A DNA stretch of 64,000 bases, taken from the NCBI RefSeq assembly GCF_000188015.2, contig NZ_AEUX02000006.1:248001-312000 (forward strand). The letters are read 5' to 3'. A program made the translations under genes and the position numbers. The notes under the pieces are model-generated. The model saw nothing but the letters and a program-made list of their open reading frames with translations. It was not told the origin of the DNA and searched no databases. The stretch is from Streptococcus ictaluri 707-05 (GTDB lineage Bacteria; Bacillota; Bacilli; Lactobacillales; Streptococcaceae). Shown here piece after piece: positions 57,922 to 64,000 of this stretch (position 1 is the first letter of the stretch; each line of letters starts with the position of its first letter).

Positions 57922-58515
57922 TTATGGTTGACTTGTTTTTTCTTCTATGATGGGTGGGTTAAAATAATGTTTGCGACAAACAGGAATATAAGTTTCGTTT
58001 CCTCCAATTTGAATCTGAGCACCTTCATAGACAGGTTTGCCATCTTCTGTTCGGAGTACCATAGTCGCCTTTTTGCTACAAAATTGACAAATCGTTTTGA
58101 TTTCATCAATCTTATCTGCTAGCAAAAGAAGGTATTTAGAGCCTTCAAATAATTCGTTTTGGAAATCATTTTTAAGACCAAAAGCCATAACTGGCACATC
58201 TAAATGATCCACCACCCGCGCCAAATCATAAACATTTTTTTTGCTTAAAAATTGGCATTCATCAATTAAAACACAGTAGGGTTTAACATCTAATTGCTCA
58301 ATATACTCAAAAATAGCCATGTCACTAGTAATAGGTATAGCTTCACGACGCATTCCAATACGACTAGACACAATACCAAAACCATCTCGGGTATCTAGTG
58401 CGCTTGTCATAATAACGACCGGCTTACCTTGCTCTTCGTAATTATGTGCCACTTTTAAAATTTCAATGGTCTTGCCTGAGTTCATTGTCCCATATTTATA
58501 GTATAATTGAGCCAA
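57922..58515 (-). CDS. tdk: Thymidine kinase
   Basis: Type II thymidine kinase for dTMP salvage. 197 residues: P loop [13 protein letters not shown], Walker [11 protein letters not shown], catalytic Glu following, and a zinc site from CQFC and C/H in VCRKH. It lies 30 bases before prfA. Complete. Confidence 0.97.
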   Translation of the reverse strand: MAQLYYKYGTMNSGKTIEILKVAHNYEEQGKPVVIMTSALDTRDGFGIVSSRIGMRREAIPITSDMAIFEYIEQLDVKPYCVLIDECQFLSKKNVYDLARVVDHLDVPVMAFGLKNDFQNELFEGSKYLLLLADKIDEIKTICQFCSKKATMVLRTEDGKPVYEGAQIQIGGNETYIPVCRKHYFNPPIIEEKTSQP

Positions 58516-58717
58516 ACTGGAAATTCCTACCTTCTCTTTTTATCCTATCTATTTTATCACATTTATTCTTCTTTGGCGATTGCCCTATTTGAAAAAGAAA
58601 GTCTGAAGACCAAAATCTGTCGAATTCCTTTTGAAAAAGTTTCAGAAAATCCCATTATTGATAGGCTTTTAGATAAGAAGGTGATAAAATAGAATTATCA
58701 GAAAAAAGGAGATTATT

Positions 58718-58903
58718 ATGCCGTTTGTTACCATTGATCTTTTTGAAGGGCGTAGCCAAGAACAAAAAATTGAGCTAGCGCATGAAGTCACGGAAGTTGT
58801 TTCTCGCATCGCTAAAGCACCTAAAGAAAATATTCATGTCATTATCAAAGACCTTCCAGAGGGAAGCTATTACCCTCAAGGGGAACTAAAGAAAAAATCA
58901 TAA
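58718..58903 (+). CDS. 4-oxalocrotonate tautomerase-family enzyme
   Basis: A 61-residue subunit beginning MPFVTIDLFEGRSQEQKIELAHEVTEVVSRI; after Met removal Pro-1 is the catalytic base of the family. It is of the DmpI/YwhB type. The natural substrate in streptococci is unknown. AAAAGGAG precedes the ATG, and a terminator follows. Confidence 0.9.
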   Translation: MPFVTIDLFEGRSQEQKIELAHEVTEVVSRIAKAPKENIHVIIKDLPEGSYYPQGELKKKS

Positions 58904-58909
58904 TGACTA

Positions 58910-58937
58910 CTCTCACCTTCCTTGGGTGAGAGTTTTT
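58910..58937 (+). terminator. Terminator after the tautomerase gene
   Basis: CTCTCACC (58910-58917) pairs with GGTGAGAG (58925-58932), then TTTTTC. Confidence 0.85.
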
Positions 58938-58955
58938 CTTAGTTAGGAGGAAGAT

Positions 58956-59894
58956 ATGCTAGCTACCGATCGCATAAAGCTCATGGGAACCGTCATCGAT
59001 TTACAAATCATCTCTGACAAGGCTGACACCCAGCTACAAATGGCTCGTGAGCTCTTAATCACTTATAAGAACCGTTTCTCGGCTAATGATGATGACTCTG
59101 AGTTAATGGCCATAAATCACCAAGCAGGCGTTGAGCCCCTTATTGTTCATCCAGACTTATTTGAGCTCATTCACATTGGAAAAGAGCATAGTTTAGCGCA
59201 ACCAAGTAACCTAAATATCGCCATTGGACCTTTGGTACAAACTTGGCGTATTGGTTTTCCAGACGCTAACAAACCTTCCCAAGAAATCATTAGGCAAAAA
59301 TTGGCATTAAGTCAACCTAGACTAATCCATTTAAACTCCAAAACACAAAGTGTCTTTCTGGAAAAAGAGGGCATGACCGTTGATTTAGGGGCACTTGCTA
59401 AAGGCTACATCGCCGATAAAATCATGGCTTATCTCATTCAAGATGGTATTGATTCTGCTCTCATTAATTTAGGTGGAAATGTGCTTGTACATGGCATCAA
59501 CCCTAACAGACCAGACGGCTTTTATTATATAGGCATTCAAGAACCTGGACAAGCAAGAGGTCAGAATATGGCTATCCTAAAAGCCCATAACCAATCCGTT
59601 GTTACGTCTGGTATTTATGAGAGGTATTTAACGATTAATAATGTTGATTATCATCATATCTTTGATTGCCAGACGGGTTACCCAATTGAGACTGAAATGG
59701 CTAGTCTTACTATTGTCGCTAAGTCCTCTTTAGATTGTGAGATTTGGACTACAAGACTCTTTGGCTTATCTCTCAAAAAGGTTTATGATACCTTAAATCA
59801 ACTCGATGGTATCGAAGGCATCATTATTACCAAAGATAAGCAGGTGCTATTTTCACGAGGGCTTGAAGGAAAATGCCAGCTCTTATATCACTAA
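58956..59894 (+). CDS. apbE: FAD:protein FMN transferase without signal peptide
   Basis: Second ApbE-family protein of the window, 312 residues. Motifs NIAIGPLVQTWRIGFPD, VDLGALAKGYIADKIM, INLGGNVLVHG, VTSGIYERYLTINNVDYHHIFDCQTGYP are present; the C-terminal metal segment SSLDCEIWTTRLFGL fits. It begins MLATDRIKLMGTVIDLQII with no signal peptide or lipobox, so it should stay in the cytoplasm, unlike the EET copy at 21299. Such forms usually flavinylate cytosolic reductases (fumarate or urocanate reductase-like). No such target lies nearby. Ribosome site GGAGGAAG. Confidence 0.9.
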   Translation: MLATDRIKLMGTVIDLQIISDKADTQLQMARELLITYKNRFSANDDDSELMAINHQAGVEPLIVHPDLFELIHIGKEHSLAQPSNLNIAIGPLVQTWRIGFPDANKPSQEIIRQKLALSQPRLIHLNSKTQSVFLEKEGMTVDLGALAKGYIADKIMAYLIQDGIDSALINLGGNVLVHGINPNRPDGFYYIGIQEPGQARGQNMAILKAHNQSVVTSGIYERYLTINNVDYHHIFDCQTGYPIETEMASLTIVAKSSLDCEIWTTRLFGLSLKKVYDTLNQLDGIEGIIITKDKQVLFSRGLEGKCQLLYH

Positions 59895-59906
59895 TCCATC
59901 CTTAAG

Positions 59907-59956
59907 AAAAACTACCTAAACCCAGCCGAAAAAAGGAGGATTTAGGTAGTTTTTTG
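59907..59956. terminator. Bidirectional terminator, apbE / pbuX
   Basis: AAAAACTACCTAAA pairs with TTTAGGTAGTTTTTT around an AAGGAGG-containing loop, between convergent stops. Confidence 0.85.
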
Positions 59957-59972
59957 TGTTCAAACGCTTTGT

Positions 59973-61247
59973 CTATTTTTTCTTTCCATTAAAGAATAGG
60001 TTAAGAAGCACCGCAGAAACTGTCGCAATCACAATACCATTTGTTAAAAACATATTTGCAGTGGCTGGTAAGCTGGCAAAAAGATTGGTGCCGTTAAAGC
60101 CAATGCCTGCTGAAATAGATACTGCTGCGATAATAAAATTGTGCTCATTTCCTGCAAAATCAACTCGGTTAAGCATCTGCATCCCTTGCAGTGCTACCAT
60201 ACCAAATAAGACTAGCATTGCGCCTCAAAGAACGGGACTTGGAATCATTTGAGCCATAGCTCCAAATTTAGGAAGCAATCCAATAATGACTAAGAATAGA
60301 GTTGTGTAATAAATAGGTCGACGTGTTTTGATGCCAGATAATTGCACTAAACCAACATTTTGGGAAAAACCAGTATAAGGGAAAGTATTGAAAATACCTC
60401 CTAATAAGACCGCAATCCCTTCTGAGTGATAGCCATTACGAAGACGTGTGCTATCTAACGGATCTTTGGTAATATCTGATAAGGCCAAATAAACACCGGT
60501 TGATTCTACCATTGAGACGGTGGCAATGATACACATCATGATAATTGACGTGATTTCAAATTGAGGTGCTCCAAAATAAAATGGCGTCGGAACGTGTAAC
60601 CAAGGTGCTGAGGAAATAACTGACATGTCCACCAAGCCCATAAAGGCTGCAATAATAGTTCCCACAATCAAGCCAATTAAAATAGCTATTGATTTAATAA
60701 AACCTGTGGCAAACTTTTGAACCGCTAAAATGATAGCCACTGTCATTAAGGCCAAAATCATGCTCTGTAGACTTGGTTTGGTGGCGTTATCTCCCATATT
60801 CCCCATGGCTACAGGGATTAAGGTTAAGCCTATAGTAGTAATGACAGAACTTGTTACGATAGCTGGAAAGAAACGGGCAATTTTTGAGAAAAATCCCGCT
60901 ACTAAAATAACGTAAATGCCTGATGCAATCAAAGCGCCAAACATTGCTCCTGATCCCTGCTGAGCACCAATGATAGATAAAGGTGCAACGGATTGAAAGG
61001 CGCAACCTAGGACTACTGGTAAACCAATTCCAAATTGTTTGTTTAATTGCAACTGTAAGAAGGTTGCCACACCACACATAAAAATATCAGTTGAAATTAA
61101 ATAGGTTAATTCACGCGCAGAATAGCCTAGTGCACCTGCAATCATAATAGGGACTAAGATGGAACCTGCATACATTGATAAAAGATGCTGAAGGCCTAAA
61201 ATAGCCGATTGCGAATGGCTATGTTCTTGTTTACTTGAGTGAGTCAT
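59973..61247 (-). pseudogene. pbuX: Xanthine permease, nonsense mutation
   Basis: Nucleobase:cation symporter-2 of ~424 residues: LGLQHLLSMYAGSILVPIMIAGALG, LGCAFQSVAPLSIIG, SMVESTGVYLALSDIT and FNTFPYTGFSQNVGLVQLSGI. After MIPSPVL a TGA at 60222-60224 interrupts one unbroken frame that continues GAMLVLFGMVALQGMQML and ends at 59973. Relatives have Gly (GGA), so a single base change made the stop. About 84 C-terminal residues (two to three helices) would be missing. It overlaps the xpt stop by one base and shares its riboswitch. Confidence 0.92.
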
Positions 61248-61828
61248 TAGGCATCAGCCTCCAAAAAGTTTAATTTCCCATTTTCAAAATTTTTAATTCG
61301 AGCAAGGTAGGTCACTTCCATCCCTAGATTTTCGAGAACTTGACGGCCATCTTGGAAAGATTTTTCAATCACAATACCAACACCAGCTACTTCTGCTCCG
61401 GCTTGTCTAATAATCTCAATTAATCCTTTTGCTGCTTGACCATTGGCTAGAAAATCATCTATAATCAAGACTTTGTCATCCTTTGATAAAAATTTGCCTG
61501 CGATTGACACAGTACTAGTCACTTGTTTAGTGAAAGAATAGACTTCTGCTGTCAAAATACCTTCTGTCAGGGTAATGTTTTTGTGTTTTTTAGCAAAAAT
61601 CATAGGGACATCTAAAGCCTCTGCAACGTAAACTGCAGGTGCAATACCAGATGCCTCAATGGTAACAACTTTGGTAATTCCTGCGTTCGCATATTTTGCT
61701 GCGAAAACCTTCCCAATTTCTTTCATTAAACGATAATCCACTTGATGAGTCAAAAAATTATCAACTTTTAAAATATTTTCACCAAGGATATTACCATCCT
61801 TTATTATACGATCTTCCAGTAATTGCAT
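61247..61828 (-). CDS. xpt: Xanthine phosphoribosyltransferase
   Basis: Converts xanthine and PRPP to XMP. 193 residues. N-terminal [31 protein letters not shown] and the PRPP motif [22 protein letters not shown] are typical. First gene of the xpt-pbuX operon, downstream of a purine riboswitch. Complete, so xanthine salvage now depends on other uptake routes. Confidence 0.96.
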   Translation of the reverse strand: MQLLEDRIIKDGNILGENILKVDNFLTHQVDYRLMKEIGKVFAAKYANAGITKVVTIEASGIAPAVYVAEALDVPMIFAKKHKNITLTEGILTAEVYSFTKQVTSTVSIAGKFLSKDDKVLIIDDFLANGQAAKGLIEIIRQAGAEVAGVGIVIEKSFQDGRQVLENLGMEVTYLARIKNFENGKLNFLEADA

Positions 61829-61850
61829 AAAACCCCTCTTGAAAAAAGAA

Positions 61851-61913
61851 AAAAAGCCTGCTGTGCAAAGGAATCACAAAAATTCCTTTGCTAGGTAAAA
61901 ACCAAGCAAGCTT
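61851..61913 (-). terminator. Riboswitch expression platform (terminator hairpin)
   Basis: On the minus strand GCAAAGGAAT / ATTCCTTTGC (61882-61891 and 61865-61874) is nested in an outer AAGCTTGCT / AGCAGGCTT pairing and followed by TTTTTTTC. It ends transcription when the aptamer is bound. Confidence 0.8.
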
Positions 61914-61921
61914 AAAAGCTT

Positions 61922-61984
61922 ACTTATTGTTAGACATTAAGGTGTCTTGTAGAGACACTGCGCCAATTCGCAGTATAAATAAGT
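61922..61984 (-). ncRNA. Purine (guanine-type) riboswitch aptamer
   Basis: P1 ACTTATT (61978-61984) / AATAAGT (61922-61928); P2 ACTGCG / CGCAGT with loop AATTGG; J2/3 GTCTCTAC, close to the conserved purine sequence GTTTCTAC; P3 AGACA / TGTCT-like with loop CCTTAAT. The GG of L2 can pair with CC of L3 as in the known kissing loops. J3/1 is AAC, giving the C that selects guanine rather than adenine. Confidence 0.87.
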
Positions 61985-62021
61985 ATGACAATATGATAGT
62001 TATTATAGTAATAATGTTATT

Positions 62022-62049
62022 ATTGTATCACGAATATGATTTTTTTCAA
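62022..62049 (-). promoter_or_regulatory. xpt-pbuX promoter
   Basis: On the minus strand TTGAAA (62044-62049), 16 bases, TACAAT (62022-62027); transcription would begin ~30 bases before the aptamer. Confidence 0.65.
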
Positions 62050-62057
62050 CAAGAAAT

Positions 62058-63041
62058 TTAAATGCTGTTACCATTCCAAATTGAATTTTTAACGATGACA
62101 TAATCCACACGTCGAAGACTTTCTAGGTCATTACCACCAGCATAAGAAATGGATGACTGTAAGTCTTCTTGCATTTCTCTTAGGGTATCTGATAAATGCC
62201 CTTTGGTTGGGAGTAAGAGTTTTTTTCCTTCAACATTTTTATGTTGACCTTTTTGATATTCCGATGCCGATCCATAATATTCTTTAAAGGATTGACCGTC
62301 AACTTCAACTAGTTTCCCAGGGCTCTCAATATGACCAGCAAATAAAGAGCCAATCATTACCATACTTGCTCCAAATCGGATTGATTTAGCAATATCTCCG
62401 TGAGTTCTGATGCCACCATCAGCAATAATCGGTTTGCAAGCTGCTTTGGCACACCAGCGAAGAGCTGCCAATTGCCAACCACCAGTCCCAAAGCCTGTTT
62501 TAACTTTGGTGATACATACTTTTCCTGGCCCAATTCCAACTTTTGTCGCATCAGCACCAGCATTTTCTAGCTCACGAACCGCTTCTGGAGTTCCAACATT
62601 TCCAGCAATGACAAATGTTTGAGGCAATTCAGCTTTAATGTGTTTGATCATTTTGATGACGGATTCAGCATGGCCATGTGCGATATCAATAGTAATGTAC
62701 TCTGGGGCATCATCTTTTAAAGTAGATACAAAGTCATACTCTGCTTCTTTTACCCCAACAGAGATAGAGGCAATTAGACCCGCATCATGCATACGCTTGA
62801 TAAATGGACGACGACTCGCTTCATCAAAACGGTGCATAATGTAAAAATAGCCATCTCTTGCTAACTTTTCTGCTACTCCTTCATCAATAATCGTTTGCAT
62901 ATTAGCTGGAACAACAGGGAGCTTAAATTGGTGGTTACCAAAGGTGATTGTCGTATCAGCTTGTGAACGACTACTTATCATACATTTATTAGGAATTAAT
63001 TGAATATCTTCATAATCGAATACAGGAATATCGTTAAACAT
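62058..63041 (-). CDS. guaC: GMP reductase (IMPDH-like type 2)
   Basis: NADPH-dependent deamination of GMP to IMP, which rebalances guanine and adenine nucleotides. 327 residues of the IMPDH/GMPR barrel: [15 protein letters not shown], the active-site loop [21 protein letters not shown] with catalytic Cys, and [33 protein letters not shown]. It is upstream of xpt but has its own promoter and leader. Complete. Confidence 0.96.
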   Translation of the reverse strand: MFNDIPVFDYEDIQLIPNKCMISSRSQADTTITFGNHQFKLPVVPANMQTIIDEGVAEKLARDGYFYIMHRFDEASRRPFIKRMHDAGLIASISVGVKEAEYDFVSTLKDDAPEYITIDIAHGHAESVIKMIKHIKAELPQTFVIAGNVGTPEAVRELENAGADATKVGIGPGKVCITKVKTGFGTGGWQLAALRWCAKAACKPIIADGGIRTHGDIAKSIRFGASMVMIGSLFAGHIESPGKLVEVDGQSFKEYYGSASEYQKGQHKNVEGKKLLLPTKGHLSDTLREMQEDLQSSISYAGGNDLESLRRVDYVIVKNSIWNGNSI

Positions 63042-63080
63042 AGGTGGATACCTCTTTTTATTAAGATGACCTTCCTATAA

Positions 63081-63119
63081 CCTTTGTTTCCAAAGGCATC
63101 GCTAGGTAAAAACTTACCT
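63081..63119 (-). promoter_or_regulatory. guaC structured leader
   Basis: The ~80-base 5' leader carries AGGTAA-GTTT-TTACCT (63104-63119) and CCTTTG-GAAA-CAAAGG (63081-63096). The second stem's 5' arm with following GAA could instead pair with TTCCAAGGG at the transcript start, so alternative folds exist. It matches no riboswitch I recognise. Confidence 0.45.
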
Positions 63120-63130
63120 TCCCTTGGAAA

Positions 63131-63159
63131 ATTATAAAACTTTGTTTTTGTTTTGTCAA
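63131..63159 (-). promoter_or_regulatory. guaC promoter, consensus
   Basis: On the minus strand TTGACA (63154-63159), 17 bases, TATAAT (63131-63136): a perfect sigma-A promoter about 90 bases before the ATG. Confidence 0.88.
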
Positions 63160-63212
63160 TTTTTTATCTTTTTAAAATAAAAATGTTCGGATTTTAATTC
63201 AAAAATGACTAT

Positions 63213-63240
63213 AAAAAGCTAATCCGAGGATTAGCTTTTT
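63213..63240 (-). terminator. Terminator of the osmoprotectant transporter gene
   Basis: AAAAAGCTAATCC / GGATTAGCTTTTT is a perfect 13-base-arm hairpin with T residues on the minus-strand side, three bases past the stop at 63244. Confidence 0.9.
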
Positions 63241-63243
63241 AGT

Positions 63244-64000
63244 TTAATTAGAAAGAAGTTTTTCTTTTACTAAATAATCATGCGCCACTTTTTGAGCATC
63301 TTCTCCTTTTACAGAAATACGGTAATTCATATCCTGCATCTCTTTTTCAGTTATTTTTCCTGCTAAACGATTCAAAATTTCTTTAAGTTGAGGGTGTTTC
63401 TTGAGTAGTGAGTTCTTCATCAATGGGGCACCTTGATAGGGTGGAAAAAGATGCTTGTCATCTTTCAAAACTTGTAGATGATACTTGGTAATTTCTGCAT
63501 CTGTAGAGTAGGCATCTGTTACCTGAATATCACCTGATTGTATCGCCTGATAACGAAGAGCAGGTTCCATCGTAGCAACACTTAAGTCTTTTAAATCATA
63601 GACTCTTTGCATTCCCTTAAACCCATCTTCTCTATCTTTAAATTCTAAAGTAAAGCCTGCTTTTAATTGTCCTTCATGAGCTTTCAAATCAGAAATACTA
63701 GAAATACCATAATCTTTAGCGATTTTTTCAGGAACTGCTACAGCGTAGGTATTTTGATAGGCAAAAGGTTGTAAAAGACTTAGCTGATCTTGTTTGGCAA
63801 TTCCCTTCTTAGCCTCTTGATAAACTGTTTCAGGATCGTTAGAGAGTTTTGGTTTTTCCCTTAAGAGACTAGAGGTGATGGTACCTGTAAACTCAAGGTA
63901 AATATCAATATCACCCGACTTAAGTGCCTCATATAAAAAGCTTGTTTTACCAAAATTAGACTTCAATTCAACACGTAAATCAGAATTCTCTTCAATAAGC
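63244..64000 (-). CDS. Osmoprotectant (glycine betaine/choline) ABC transporter binding domain, partial
   Basis: The C-terminal 252 residues of an OpuAC/OpuCC-type substrate-binding domain: [98 protein letters not shown]. The frame is open to the window edge, so the start lies outside. In this group the domain is usually fused behind the permease (OpuABC); the fusion cannot be seen here. It imports compatible solutes under osmotic stress. Confidence 0.88.
   Translation of the reverse strand, partial: LIEENSDLRVELKSNFGKTSFLYEALKSGDIDIYLEFTGTITSSLLREKPKLSNDPETVYQEAKKGIAKQDQLSLLQPFAYQNTYAVAVPEKIAKDYGISSISDLKAHEGQLKAGFTLEFKDREDGFKGMQRVYDLKDLSVATMEPALRYQAIQSGDIQVTDAYSTDAEITKYHLQVLKDDKHLFPPYQGAPLMKNSLLKKHPQLKEILNRLAGKITEKEMQDMNYRISVKGEDAQKVAHDYLVKEKLLSN

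Noticed and set aside
58507..58692. 61-codon open frame between tdk and the tautomerase gene
   Set aside because: It starts inside tdk on the other strand, has no ribosome site and no family-like features, and crosses the promoter region of the tautomerase gene.
63042..63123. Second purine riboswitch before guaC
   Set aside because: The leader lacks the TATA and TTTCTAC junction sequences and the three-way P1-P2-P3 layout that are clear before xpt.

Overview
The window comes from a low-GC Gram-positive coccus of the pyogenic Streptococcus group, closest in gene order to S. pyogenes / S. dysgalactiae. The basis is the presence of xerS next to a streptococcal dif site, the gyrA-srtA, ldh, nox and prfA-prmC-tsaC-glyA blocks, satDE, HdiR/UmuC-type SOS genes, and a Streptococcus-type purine salvage cluster. 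A species call from sequence reading alone is an inference; S. dysgalactiae is my best guess because of the complete electron-transfer locus together with heavy gene decay.

The window spans the replication terminus. A 31-bp dif-like site lies at 25044-25074, beside xerS. Most genes to its left read rightwards and most housekeeping genes to its right read leftwards, as expected where two replichores meet.

Layout. 1-8 kb: end of topA; a decayed LysR regulator, PfoR-like permease and D-lactate dehydrogenase; satDE behind three phased palindromes; trmFO. 7.8-11.4 kb: remains of a citrate-fermentation cluster (citC intact, oadA broken by a frameshift, an IS3-family element and a deletion). 11.4-17 kb: a PASTA-like protein, a truncated S41 peptidase, and a Bce-type peptide-sensing/detoxification module whose transporter is mutated. 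17-23.8 kb: a complete flavin-based extracellular electron transfer (EET) locus (eetB, ndh2, dmkB, pplA-like, fmnB/apbE, dmkA, eetA) with a cre-like site at its main promoter. 23.9-28.1 kb: xerS, dif, a stray trmFO fragment, a dead phzF and a dead IS30. 28.2-32.2 kb: an SOS mutagenesis operon with intact repressor, frameshifted polymerase and an IS3 insertion in its last gene. 32.4-45.6 kb: ffh-ylxM, a GntR regulator, guaA, a nonsense-mutated antiporter, a DUF1002/FemAB deletion junction, an AdcR-type zinc operon, srtA and gyrA. 45.8-58.5 kb: ldh, nox, a heterodimeric ABC exporter and a long leftward translation/one-carbon operon. 58.7-64 kb: a tautomerase, a second ApbE, the pbuX-xpt-guaC purine salvage genes with a purine riboswitch, and the end of an osmoprotectant transporter.

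The strongest theme is contrast. About fifteen genes are visibly broken by nonsense changes, one-base indels, deletions or IS insertions, while every gene of the EET locus is open. Citrate use, the Bce pump, UmuC, the antiporter and xanthine/purine uptake appear lost or being lost, which fits host-adapted genome reduction. Single-base indels in short homopolymers could in part be sequencing errors; the nonsense changes and IS insertions are less easily explained that way.
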